In this document: one piece after another, positions 12,701 through 28,988 of the stretch | How the letters are laid out: each line of letters opens with the position of its first letter | Position numbering within the stretch: the first letter of the stretch is position 1 | DNA from: Phoenix dactylifera | Lineage: Eukaryota; Streptophyta; Magnoliopsida; Arecales; Arecaceae | Length of the DNA: 64,000 nt | Direction: 5' to 3' | NCBI RefSeq assembly: GCF_009389715.1 | Contig: NC_052399.1 | Location: 14,139,646 to 14,203,645 of the forward strand | Notes under the pieces: generated by a model | The model's database searches: none | What the model was told of the DNA's origin: nothing | Seen by the model: the letters and a program-made list of their open reading frames with translations, nothing else | Program-made: the position numbers and the translations under genes

Positions 12701-14842
12701 TAATTTTTACTCTTCTGATGACCATTTATCTCCCTAACAAATTTTCTAGCTAGATGATAAAATTGGTTAAACAATTACTAATATTTTTATTTATTTATTT
12801 ATTTATTTTATCTTCTCTATTTTTTTCATTTCCTTTTCTTCTTTTCATTTTCTTTTCTTTTATTTTTCTTTTCTTCTTTTTCTTTTCTTTTCTTTTCCTT
12901 CTCTTCTTTCTTCTTCCTCCTTCCCGAAGCTTCTCCCCTCCCTTCTTCCTTCTTTGCCTCACTTCTCCCGCGTGGTCATGGAAGGGGCGATCAAGCTCCC
13001 GGCGGCGCGACGATGGGAGGATGGGCGACGAAGCCGAAGAGAGAAGCTTTGAGGAAGAGGGAGAGCGGTCGGGGGAGAGGGAGAGGTGGTCGGGCGAGGG
13101 AGAAGAGGTGGAGGGCGTCAGGGGCGGCGACGGGGGAGAGGGAGCAGCAGAGGAGGATGGAGAAGAGGAAGACGATGTCGGAGGCGGCGGCGGGGGAGAG
13201 AGAGCGGCAGAGGAGGAGGGCGTTGGCGACAGCAGTAGGGGAGGGGGAACGGCAGAGGAGGAGGGAGAAAAGGCGGAGGGCGTCGAGGGCGGCGGCGAGG
13301 GAGACGGAACGGCGGCGGAGGAGGGAGAAGAGGGGGAGGGCGTCGTGGGCGGCGGCGGGGGAGATGGAGAGGAGGGGGATGGGCGGAAGAGGAAGAGGAA
13401 GAGGAGGGTGATGGGCGGAAGAGGAAGAGGCGGTGGATGGGCCACTTTGGGAGGAAAAAAGGGTTTTTAAATGGGGGTACTTTTGGTAAAATAACAACTT
13501 TCTGACGAAGCTGAAAACAGCTTTTCAGAAATTTTACCAAACACCCTTTTTTGTCTAAAAGTACTTTTGGAGGGCCAGAAAGTGCTTTTTGGCCCTCCAA
13601 AAGCTCCCCCAAACAGGGCCTTAGTCTTACTTGTAGAGATTTGATGAAATGATCAACTTGAGCACTATTTTTTCGTCTGAAAAAGAAGGGCTTAGGATTT
13701 GATGCCCAGACATAACTTAATTAATCCTATGATCAGTCAACACAAATGAAAAGAACCTCTCCAGAAATGAAGCAAGCCATTTTTTTCATTAGATTTAATC
13801 TATTCAGAGGTAGAACTGCTGATGTTAGTACCTAGTGATAATGATACATGCAGGTTCGCCTTCATATGCTGGGATCGATGGGGTGCCTTGAGCCCTTTTC
13901 ACATAAGGAGGGTGAGAGGATAACAATCCCAAATATACACTTCTCTATACAGTGTATATAGTGATAATGCTTGGTTACGTCCACATGCATTTAGGTTAAC
14001 TTCTCCACTATGGTATTGAGGATTGATGTGTGTACCTTTTTTGTCATGCAATTTGTTTCAATTATTTACTCTGTTTCAACACAGTAACTGAACGAGTAAT
14101 TCTACTTTAAAAAGACTGTAATTATAACTTTATGACTATCACAAGAGGCTCTCCGCACTTTACGTGTGCTGAATCCTAACTGTTTTCATACTTTATATTG
14201 AAGCATTACGTTTGTTTACATGTACCCAGCTCAAGTACATGAGACTGTCACTTCCGATTGACATGAGACTCACCTACATACAAGGAATGATGAATTATGT
14301 GTACATTCAAGCATACACTGTTACAAATAGCCTTTTGCAGCACCATACTCTTCTTATTGTCCTCGGTTTATCTGGGGTGAGTTCGGATTTGATCTTGTCT
14401 ATTTGTCACATTTCTCTCTCAGCGAATGCTCGCTAAAGGAGGCTGCTTCAACTGCTTATGGACAAGTTTGTGCACCATTTCACACCTGGGCAGTCAGGAA
14501 GGCAGTTGGCGCCGGGATGTGTACTCTTCCGACCAGGGAACAACTATTGTCGAGGTTAAATGAAACTGGTTGGTTTGCTTCACTTTTCCATAGTTATAAA
14601 TCATTTTGACATTTAATTCATTCTGTACTACAATTCAATAACTCAGTAGTTCTAGTGCCAGCTAATTTCTTTGTATACAAATTCCAGATTTTGGCTGTCC
14701 ATTAGATACCTCACGGGCTTCCACTCTTGCTGCAGAAAAGTCTGCACCAAAGGAAATGAGAAGATATATCAACGCTTGTATTCCCATTATAGAATACATC
14801 GACAATCTGTTCCTTTCAAGAAAGATTAGCTTAGACTGGTGA
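6769..14842 (+). CDS. ACD11: ACD11-like glycolipid transfer domain protein (ceramide-1-phosphate transfer)
   Basis: Exons 6769-7035, 8077-8249, 14423-14568 and 14688-14842 join in frame to 246 aa. The product resembles Arabidopsis ACD11, a cytosolic GLTP-fold protein that moves ceramide-1-phosphate between membranes; loss of ACD11 triggers cell death. The GLTP fold starts near residue 35 (AVAEAFEELARSLE). Family head-group residues appear present: Asp92 in VNDLIEAS, the Arg cluster 124-130 in RNLRRVR, and His167 in APFHTWAVRKAV. The C-terminus ends YIDNLFLSRKISLDW, as in ACD11. The first 35 residues are Ser/acid-rich and make it longer than the roughly 206-aa Arabidopsis protein. ATG 6769 begins Met-Met; the second Met is an alternative. 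All introns are GT-AG. Intron 2 is 6.2 kb and carries elements E1 and E2. Confidence 0.9.
8250..10773. other. First part of intron 2 of the ACD11-like gene
   Basis: This is non-coding sequence inside the large second intron. It contains a few broken frames of 60-80 codons (for example 10066-10302) without motifs I recognise. The stretch from about 8650 to 10700 is less AT-rich than usual intron sequence and could be an old unclassified insertion. That is inference from composition only. Confidence 0.4.
10774..11828. mobile_element. Non-autonomous DNA element E1, TTA target duplication
   Basis: This 1055-bp element has matching inverted ends: GGCCCTGTTTGGGGGAGCT at the left and AGCTTTCCCAAACATGGCC at the right. 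TTA lies on both sides (10771-10773 and 11829-11831). Subterminal sequence has GTAGAGCTG repeats on the left and AAAGCTG/CAGCTTT palindromes on the right. The core is extremely AT-rich. No transposase is encoded. The 3-bp TTA duplication suggests the PIF/Harbinger (Tourist) group, by inference. It lies in intron 2 of the ACD11-like gene and is about 85-90% similar by eye to the left part of E2. Confidence 0.8.
11832..13620. mobile_element. Non-autonomous DNA element E2, adjacent to E1
   Basis: This 1789-bp member of the E1 family starts GGCCCTGTTTGAGGGAGCT and ends AGCTCCCCCAAACAGGGCC. It is flanked by TTA on both sides, and the left TTA is the same copy that flanks E1. It has three diverged copies of the AT-rich core unit (near 12184, 12473 and 12610), a GC-rich inserted patch near 12305-12400, and a purine-rich minisatellite at about 12990-13440. 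No transposase is visible. Long open frames over the minisatellite are low complexity and not counted as genes. Confidence 0.8.
12990..13440. repeat. Purine-rich GC minisatellite inside E2
   Basis: A GGAGAAGAGG...GGCGGCGG pattern recurs in irregular units of about 45-62 bp; GGCAGAGGAGG-like cores start near 13146, 13208, 13253 and 13314. The strand bias (G/A on plus, C/T on minus) keeps several frames open on both strands. E1 has only a short GAGGGAGAGGGAGTGG-type version at the same place (about 11520-11580), so the patch probably expanded within E2. Confidence 0.65.
13621..14422. other. Last part of intron 2 of the ACD11-like gene
   Basis: AT-rich intron sequence ending in the TTTCTCTCTCAG acceptor at 14411-14422. 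I see no coding segment or repeat. Confidence 0.5.
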
Positions 14843-15729
14843 TATGACTTAACATGTTTTGTTTTTTAATGGCGTAGTTAGCAATTCATCATCTATTAGT
14901 GCTCTTCAATTCCAATAGTTTCTGTAACTGGGAAGCTGCTTCACAACATCCCTAATGCATTATTATTTTTTCTTAGATCTCCAATGTAATGTAAAATGTG
15001 TACCATTTATTGTAAAATTTGGACTACTTTTGCACTACTTTTTGCTGCTTGCTTCTTCAGCGATAGCTGTTGCCAGACATTTTGTTATTGATTCATCACA
15101 TTCCCAGAGTTATTCCCCAGTCTCTAATCTATATTTATCCAACTCTCATTTTGACTATAGTAGCAGATTGAGTCACTGCTCATGGAACTAAGGATTTATA
15201 TATACAGGGAGGCTGTTGCCCTTGGAAATCTAATCCTCGCCCCTTGCCACAAGCCGCAAGAATCTTACCATTTTAAGCAATGTTTGGTGATAATTATTTA
15301 TAAACTTTGCTTTAGACCGTCAAATCTTTTTGATGCCAATTAAGATATCATCTTCCATCATATAGAAAGAAGCACACTTTTGCTTAGAAAAATTTGAATA
15401 AAAAGTTCTTTTTAAATTTCAATCAATTTAGATGTTTCTAAGTTACATATCAAATTAGAATATCATGTCATACTACTGTAATCATTAATTTTTACTTTCA
15501 CTTGATACATAGATAATAGATTTAATAATTTATTATTATTTTTAAAAAAATTTTAGTTCATTCTATATAAAAATAATAATATTTAAATGGAAGGGCTTGA
15601 AAGTTGAAAAGTCCAGAACTGTTATTCTGATATTTTAACGATCGTTATTTTGGCAAGAAAATCAGGCAACGCTTCTCCCCCTTTCCCACAAAAATGACAC
15701 AAAACTGCGAAAAGAAGTCACACGACTCA
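14843..15729. other. 3' UTR and intergenic gap
   Basis: This contains the 3' end of the ACD11-like transcript and then AT-rich sequence. A short GC-balanced stretch at about 15650-15727, just before element E3, may be the displaced original upstream region of the next gene. No coding segment was recognised. Confidence 0.4.
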
Positions 15730-17574
15730 GGTCCTGTTTGGGGGAGCTGCTGGCAGTAGAGCTGTTAGAAGTAGAGCTGTTGGAAGTAGAGCTGTCTGAA
15801 GTAGAGCTGTTATAAAAAGCTGTTTGCTGTTTGGTAACTATATTCGTAAAGTGATATGGTACTTTGTTTTGTGTTTGGTAAACAAACTGAGAAAGTACTT
15901 TTGTATGACAAAATTACCATAAAGGACATTGCATAGTATTATACAACAGAACATAATAAAACATAACATAAATTAATATATAAATATACGATATAGTATA
16001 ATATTATTGTAATATAAAATAATATTATGTTAATATAGCATAATAGTAATATAATTATTAGAGTAAATTAATATTTGGAAATATAACATAATATTAAATT
16101 ATTTAACATAACATATTAATGTATTATGATATAATGTAATATATATTATATTTATAGTATAATACAATAATAAAAGTATAAAATATTATAATTATTAGTA
16201 TAAATTAATTTCTCATAATATAACATAATATTAAATTATTTAAAATAACATATTAATGTATTATAATGTAATGTAATATAATATAATATTTATAATATAA
16301 TACAATAATAAAGGTATAAAATATTATAATTATTATTATAAATTAATTTTTCATAATATAACATAATATTAAATTATTTCAATAACATATTAATGTATTA
16401 TAATGTAATGTAATATAATATAATTTTTATAGTATAATACAATAATAAAGGTATAAAATATTATAATTATTAGTATAAATTAATTTCTCATAATATAACA
16501 TAATATTAAATTATTTAAAATAACATATTAATGTATTATAATGTAATGTAATATAATATAATTTTTATAGTATAATACAATAATAAAGGTATAAAATATT
16601 ATAATTATTATTATAAATTAATTTTTCATAATATAACATAATATTAAATTATTTCAAATAACATATTAATGTATTATAATGTAATATAATATAATATAAT
16701 TTTTATAGTATAATACAATAATAAAGGTATAAAATATTATAATTATTAGTATAAATGAATTTTTCATAATATAACATAATATTAAATTATTTAACATAAC
16801 ATATTAATGTATTATGATATAATATAATATGATATGATATTTATAGTATAATACAAAAATAAAGCTATAAAATATTATGATTATTAGTATAAAATAATTT
16901 TCCATAATATAACATAATATTAAATTATCTAACATAACATATTAATGTATTATGATATAATATAATATGATATTATATTTATAGTATAATACAAAAATAA
17001 AGGTATAAAATATTATAATTATTAGTATAAAATAATTTTCCATAATAATTTTTTATAATTTCCCATAAAATAATTTTTCACGGTCCAGGGGCTCTTCTTC
17101 GTGGTCCACGCTCAATGAGGACCTCAGCGTGGGCCGCGAGGTTGATGATAAAAAAAAAAACAATAGATTGATTTTGGAAGGTATGGAAAAGGATTAAAAT
17201 TTTTTTCTCCTAAAATGTGGTTCAAGAAATGCATACAAAAATTGAAAAGAAAAATACATTTGCTTACGGAATGGAGTCTGACGGCTAGGGTTCTTGGCTC
17301 CAGCAGATTTTTAGGTTTATAAAGGGACAAACTATAAAATTATGTTATTTTAATATGGACATTTTTGTCAAAAATACAGCTTTCCGAAAAAGCTGAAACA
17401 GCTTCCTCCCAAAAGCTTCAAATTAAAGCTTCCTCCCAAAAGCTGTTTTCAGCTTCCCGCAAAAGCTGAAACAGCTTTTTGAAAAATTTACCAAATACAG
17501 TTTTTCATCTAAAAGTACTTTTGGAGGGCCAGAAAGTGCTTTCTGGCCCTCCAAAAGCTCCCCCAAACAGGGCC
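15730..17574. mobile_element. Non-autonomous DNA element E3 with internal satellite
   Basis: This 1845-bp member of the E1/E2 family starts GGTCCTGTTTGGGGGAGCT and ends AGCTCCCCCAAACAGGGCC. TCA flanks both sides (15727-15729 and 17575-17577), a 3-bp duplication that departs from the TTA seen at E1 and E2. The left subterminal region has four AGTAGAGCTGT units of about 15 bp. The right one has several AAAGCTG/CAGCTTT inverted copies. Between them lies a seven-copy 138-bp array. No transposase is encoded. Its right end is 93 bp from the start codon of the 17668 gene. Confidence 0.8.
16060..17050. repeat. 138-bp tandem array, seven copies, inside E3
   Basis: The anchor ACATATTAATGTATTAT (last base varies) starts at 16111, 16248, 16385, 16523, 16661, 16799 and 16937, giving spacings of 137, 137, 138, 138, 138 and 138 bp. 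Each unit includes an AATATAACATAATATTAAATT segment (slightly varied) and a GGTATAAAATATTATAATTATTA-like segment. The units are almost pure A/T. E1 has one copy of the anchor (near 11127) and E2 three. Confidence 0.9.
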
Positions 17575-17667
17575 TCACACCGCGCGTTACTGTGCCGTGG
17601 AAGTACGCTCTCTTATCCTCTCAATCTTGGCCGCTCCTTCGTCGCCATTCCCCTACCCAAAAATCCG

Positions 17668-20139
17668 ATGTCCCTCTTCATCTCTAAGATGGCCGGGAGC
17701 GGTCTGTTCACCGCCCAGCACCACCACCTCCCCAGCCCCCCACCCTGCTTCTCCTTCTCCTGCCCCTCGTCGAGCCCCCTCTCCTTCCCTTCTCCTCAAA
17801 GAAGTACCCACGTCGCGCGCGCGAGGAAGGGCCTCTCATCCCGCACCCGCCGGCTCGAGAACCGAGGTAAGAAGGGCGCCGCCACCACCACCACCACCAA
17901 GGAGGAGGCGGCGGAGGGGGTGGCCGCCCGAGAGGAGGCTTCTTCTTCTGCTTCTCTGGAAGTCGGCGGAGGAGGGCCGGAGGGGTTCGCCGCGCCTTCG
18001 CTGCCGATGCCGGAGCTGCCGGGGGAGGAGCCGGACTTCTGGGAGGGGCCGCAGTGGAACGCCTTCGGCTTCTTCATCAAGTACCAATGGGCCTTCGGCG
18101 TCCTCTTTGCGGTAATTCTCCTTCCCCCTTTGCCAAAATGGAACCTTTGATGGAAATTGAACTTCTTTATTCGTTTCCTTTCTTGCTTTAGTGAATTTTT
18201 CTCAAGTGGTTTCGATGTTTTCGAGTCTTCTTCCTAAATGACCCTTTGGATTTTGATTGTTTGTGTTATGTGGGGAAATCATGTATGAATTGAAATGAGT
18301 TACCTTTGAACATTAGAAAGGACAGCTTAAGGAGGATAATATTTAACATCGAAGGGGAGGTTATGGTGGATGACTACTGAGCCACGGAGGTTTACTCATA
18401 AATGTTAGGATTCAAATGATAGACGAATTGTGATTTGGGGCTTGCTCCAGTGGTCAGATCCCTCTTCTTGGCAAGCAGAGTTTCTTTGCTTGAGTGCTGG
18501 TTTGTGCATTCCCAAGAATTGTGTATTGGGTAGTTATAGTGTGGTTGAGTTCTATTAACATTCTATTATCAATTTATTGTGGGACTGGAGCATATTGTTT
18601 GGTTTGAGGAGGGAAGTTGTATATATTTTGCTAATGGTGAAATTTTACTTTCTTAGAGTTTGATTTAACATTGGAGAAGCGGTTTCATATTATATTCATT
18701 GTTTAATTATGGTTTTCTAGTAAATTCATGTTGTTTATCAGACAAGTTAGATATGTTATTCGGTTTCTTCGCTATGATTTAGGCATAGTTAGGAAAGTTG
18801 TGTATCTATGCAACTATTTGAGCAGCCCATAAAGCTAAATTGCAGTTTAAATGGTGAACTTAGGAATTTCATAGAATCTATTCTCTCTCGGGATGGGGGG
18901 GGGGGGGGGGGGGGGGGGCGCTCTTGTGCTTAAAATGGAATAAGAAGTCAATTTAGGTGGATGACTAATCATCACTACCTAAATCTAGATTTCTAATGAC
19001 ATTCGATCTTTAATCTGCATAGTTGTTTAAAACATCATATGCTGAAGAAAAGGAAAGAAAAAAACTGATACTAACAGACATGAAGATGACAATGCTTAGA
19101 CACTGTTACCTTATCTCACAACATCACAAGATGCTGCAATAATTTAAGTTACTTCTACTTTGTATATAGATTACATTGTTGCCCTAAGAGAGATGAATAT
19201 AAAAGGGATTGCTCCTTTCCTAAAAGAACTGAATGCTATCAATCAAAGGAAGTTATATCGCATATTCTAGCAACAAAAAAGTATCCTGAATCTGCACTTG
19301 TAGTAGTTCTGACAAGGAAAAAGCAAAACAAACTGTTCTGCTAGATATGATTACTATGATAAAAAAATTGTGTACCTCCTATAAAAGAAGTTTGATGTCA
19401 CGTGAAGTTAAAGAGGGGAGACAATTCTATATAACATGTACGTTTGAACTGCTTTCTGAATATTTAGTTTCAGTGGTTCTTAGTGAACAGTTTGGGCCTG
19501 GGAATCTTATGCCTCTGATCAAATTGTTTGACCTACACCAGCCACCCTTTTAAGCCTTTTCAGATTGTGTTAATTGGATATAATATATCATGCTTTATAC
19601 TGTAGTCCACTATTTGAAAATAAAAAGGGCCCAGGCAAACAATATGAACATGGCAGAGATAAATATGCTGACATATGTGTGGTAAGGATAATGAGTAAGA
19701 ATATAAGTGGGCGAGTTAATGTTACACCAGTTTAGAAAGAAGTGATGTAGAACTGAATGAGATAGTATGAGCATATGTGCTGATGATTTTGGGTGGGCTT
19801 TTTGAGTAGAAGGGCTCAAATATGTTTCAGAGGATTTGGAAAGAGCAGGGAATACACCTAAGTTGACATGGATGTGGTGATAAGGAATTTGGGAAAGCTT
19901 CATCCGGAAGTAACCATTGAAAGGAAAGATTGGCAAATTAAGGTCGTAAAGCCATCTCGAGTCGTTTGAATGAAGATTGAGGCTTGTGGTTTCCTTTCCT
20001 ATCCAATACCGAATGGTGCTATCTTGTGCTAATATCCCTTCTTTTTTCTTTGGTAGGCAACTTCCTCGGTTTTTTGCTATGATGTGGTCTGCTATTGCTG
20101 ACTTACAGTTATTTTTTTTAGTTTTGGAAGTTCCTATTT

Positions 20140-20192
<53 letters not shown>

Positions 20193-20580
20193 GATGAAAG
20201 CCTTAATTTCCCAGATTTGGTTCATTGCGTCAGTGATATACCCAAAATTTAAGCTGAGAACCTTTTTGTTGTAGTACTTTGCCTTTCATGAAGCTGTAAT
20301 TTCTTTTCCAAAGAATTAAGTTGAGATTCTCTAGGCTCCTTGCCATGATATTCTATTGGTTCCTGCAGACCAGATGACCAAACTAATGCATTGTCTGCTT
20401 TAACAGCTGATTGCTTGCGGGATTGCTGTTGCAACATACAATGAGGGGGCGACAGATTTCAGGCAAACTCCTGTCTATAAAGAGTCAGTTCAGTCGCAAG
20501 AGCTCTTAGAGGAGCCAGAGGCATCGAACTCTGATGTGTTTGAAGGCAATCCAACTGAGGTAGCCCCAAGTTTGGAGTAA
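17668..20580 (+). CDS. Predicted plastid-targeted single-span membrane protein, function unknown
   Basis: Exons 17668-18111 and 20407-20580 join in frame to 205 aa. I do not recognise a characterised family. Residues 1 to about 60 are rich in Ser, Pro and Arg with few acids, as in plastid transit peptides. An acidic Ala/Gly linker follows with a poly-Thr run. Then comes an aromatic stretch DFWEGPQWNAFGFFIKYQW and one hydrophobic segment at about 138-158, which the intron splits. The 45-residue tail is acidic (ELLEEPEASNSD). The start is the first Met after the transposon end; Met8 (MAGSG) is an alternative. The donor is GTAATT and the acceptor TTAACAG. Element E3 ends 93 bp upstream. Plastid location is inferred from composition. 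Confidence 0.8.
18895..18918. repeat. Poly-G run of 24 bases
   Basis: An uninterrupted run of G in the intron. Such long G runs are rare in plant DNA and are prone to length error in sequencing. Confidence 0.9.
20143..20190. repeat. CT microsatellite
   Basis: CT dinucleotide repeat of about 24 units with one TTT interruption, in the intron about 215 bp before the acceptor. Confidence 0.9.
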
Positions 20581-22124
20581 CAGTGGATATGATCACATAG
20601 GATTATGAACTCCATGCTGCGACTAGAACTCCATGAAGCTTTTTGATGTTGTTTATATACTGTATATTTGCATACCATATAATTCTCCTTTGTTCGGTGG
20701 GTTTGTAATTTTTAATTATGCAATGTGAACGTAGCGAATGAGTTCTTAAAATGCCCCATTAAATGCTATTTTATATTTTCTCCGTGGGTCAGAATAATCC
20801 TCAATAGCACAAAATTCTATTTTCTTGCATTTTTGTCGATATGGTTCTATTGCTCCTTTGAGAAAGATGTGGCTTTAGTCCAATTCTATCCAGACATTGG
20901 ATGTGGCTTTAAGAGGATGGATTCTCATGATGCCATTTCTTGAGTTCCATGGATATGTGAAGAGGGTAGAGATTCTACTCGACCACCGTTGAAGATCCTT
21001 GTGTGTTTCCTGAGTCCACTTGCCGCCTCCGCCAACTGAATGCTTGGGGGTAAATTTGTTGTTTTTTTAACTGCTTTTTGTCATAATAAATATTGCTGCA
21101 GGATTTTGATGTATTAGTTATTGTTTTGAGTCCAGTCTAAAATCTGTTGGTCCTGACATTTTCTGTGAACGTAAGATGATTCTTGATGTCCAACTCTTAT
21201 TAATTTTTTGTTGTATACATTGTGATGTTAGTTATATATCATTATGATTATGTTAAACAAGAAGACTGAATATGTGAATTATCCAAAAAAATTGTTATAA
21301 TAGCAGAAGAAATTAACATCAGAACTGTCATTCAACAAAAAGAAATCCGCATAGTTAATCATTTGCTGGACTATAGAACGGGAACAGATCCATTTAAGTT
21401 CTTCTTGCCGCAACGATTACAACACCCAAGCTACATGACAAGGATGATTGCTTCGGTCTCGTGTAGGATGGCAGCTAGTCGTGTATATATTCAAGGGATA
21501 ACTACTCTATCTCCCTATGCAATTACACTAGAGATCATTATATCTTTTCCAAAAAAAAAAAAAACAAAAGTGAGATAAAATGGACTTAGTTGTATTCCAT
21601 TGTTATTGAGTAGATGGCTAATGTGCCTCCTTGTGCAATTATAGATGACTCATTTTTTTAAATGCATGAGAGAGTCGAAAGAGAGGGGTTTAATGTCAAA
21701 ACTAAGCCTTTGGTAGGTAGAACAAATTTTGAAAACTTATACCTTATATTTTGGAGGGATAGGACTTATTCCATAAAATATAGATATTTTGATATTTAGT
21801 TGGGTATATAAATACAAAGAAAAAAAATGAATAAGGTGCATCGGATTTTGTGAAAGATTTGAATTTTGTCAAACACTAAATTATTCTACCTTTTGCTTAG
21901 ATTAAAGAATGGATAAATGTCTTGGAAGTCCCTGCATCAAAACCATAGATCCCTTTATCAAGGATGCACAAGTAATTCTAAATAGATACCTGCCTTTAAT
22001 TTTTATTTTTTTTCTTCTCGAGCTTCCGGGATGTTTGGGTGTATATTTAGTTTTTTATTATATTTAAAATTGGTATAAATTTCTTTAGCAGGAAAAAAAG
22101 ATTTTTTTTAGGCAAACTAATCGT
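20581..22124. other. 3' UTR and intergenic gap
   Basis: AT-rich sequence with no recognised coding segment. It runs from the stop codon of the plastid-type gene to the SINE-like repeat. Confidence 0.4.
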
Positions 22125-22345
22125 CCTTGCCACCAAGGTGGTAGCATAGTTGGAAAGGAGCTTTGCTTCTACCGGCACGGTTTAGGTTTGAAACGTGCAG
22201 GCATCGATTAAATGTGGGGACCGACTACCCTCTGCTTGGACATGCACGGTGGGAGCGCTATCTGTACCAGCTAGCACTGAGATGGAGTTGGGGTGACGTA
22301 CTCATACGATGGGTGACTCACGGGTCGGAGAGGGTATGAGTAAAA
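22125..22345 (+). repeat. tRNA-derived SINE-like repeat
   Basis: The left part contains a pol III A-box match, TAGCATAGTTGG (22142-22153), and a B-box-like GGTTTGAAACG (22185-22195), about 31 bp apart as in tRNA genes. A tRNA-unrelated body follows. No acceptor stem can be folded convincingly, so a SINE is more likely than a functional tRNA. Boundaries are approximate and no target duplication was found. It lies about 400 bp upstream of the PRP4 kinase start. Confidence 0.55.
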
Positions 22346-22684
22346 TTTCTATCCGCATCGAACATTTTCTGGTAAAGGGGGGTCCGATGGAGGCTGCTAT
22401 GCAGGTGAAGTTTTCTTTCTTTTTGTTTTAGAAAAAAAAAAAATCATCCTAGGTTCGCAAAGAACTTACAATTTTCAGACGGTGGGGACTTCATTGTCAT
22501 AACTTTTTCACCAGGGAGTATATGAAAAGTAATGCATTCCAATGCCTATTTATAGCCGATGGTTCGGAAGACGCGGAGAAGGCGAGTCCGGGAGGATAAA
22601 GATATTTTCGGGAAAAAAAAACGGATATGGGAGCAGCTCCTTTCTAATAAAATTATTCCTCCCCTCTTTCTCTTCGCGTTCGAA

Positions 22685-22703
22685 GCCCTAACCCTAACCC
22701 TAA
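22685..22703 (+). promoter_or_regulatory. Telo-box-like repeats in the PRP4 kinase leader
   Basis: Three CCCTAA units in a row (GCCCTAACCCTAACCCTAA) lie 34 bases before the start codon. Telo-boxes (AAACCCTAA) are known near the transcription start of many plant housekeeping and translation genes. The regulatory role here is inference. Confidence 0.5.
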
Positions 22704-22736
22704 TTTCGTTAATCATCCCCCAAATCAACCCTTCCC

Positions 22737-28988
<6,252 letters not shown>

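Larger units (their letters stand above)
18112..20406. other. Intron of the plastid-type membrane protein gene
   Basis: This is a 2.3-kb intron with no coding segment recognised. It includes an uninterrupted 24-base G run (18895-18918) and a CT microsatellite (about 20143-20190). Confidence 0.7.

Noticed and set aside
12754-13497. Long frames of 130-240 codons on both strands
   Set aside because: They cover a purine-rich minisatellite inside transposon E2; composition is extreme, several phases are open at once, and no family motif occurs.
16060-17050. Regularly spaced repeats that might suggest a CRISPR array
   Set aside because: Units are 138-bp head-to-tail repeats without spacers, AT-rich and inside a plant transposon.
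17597-18115. Alternative plus frame of 172 codons and two minus frames
   Set aside because: They overlap exon 1 of the plastid-type gene in high-GC sequence; only the 17668 frame continues across a proper splice junction into exon 2.
22142-22195. Functional tRNA gene
   Set aside because: Only A- and B-box matches are visible; no cloverleaf stems or anticodon arm could be paired.
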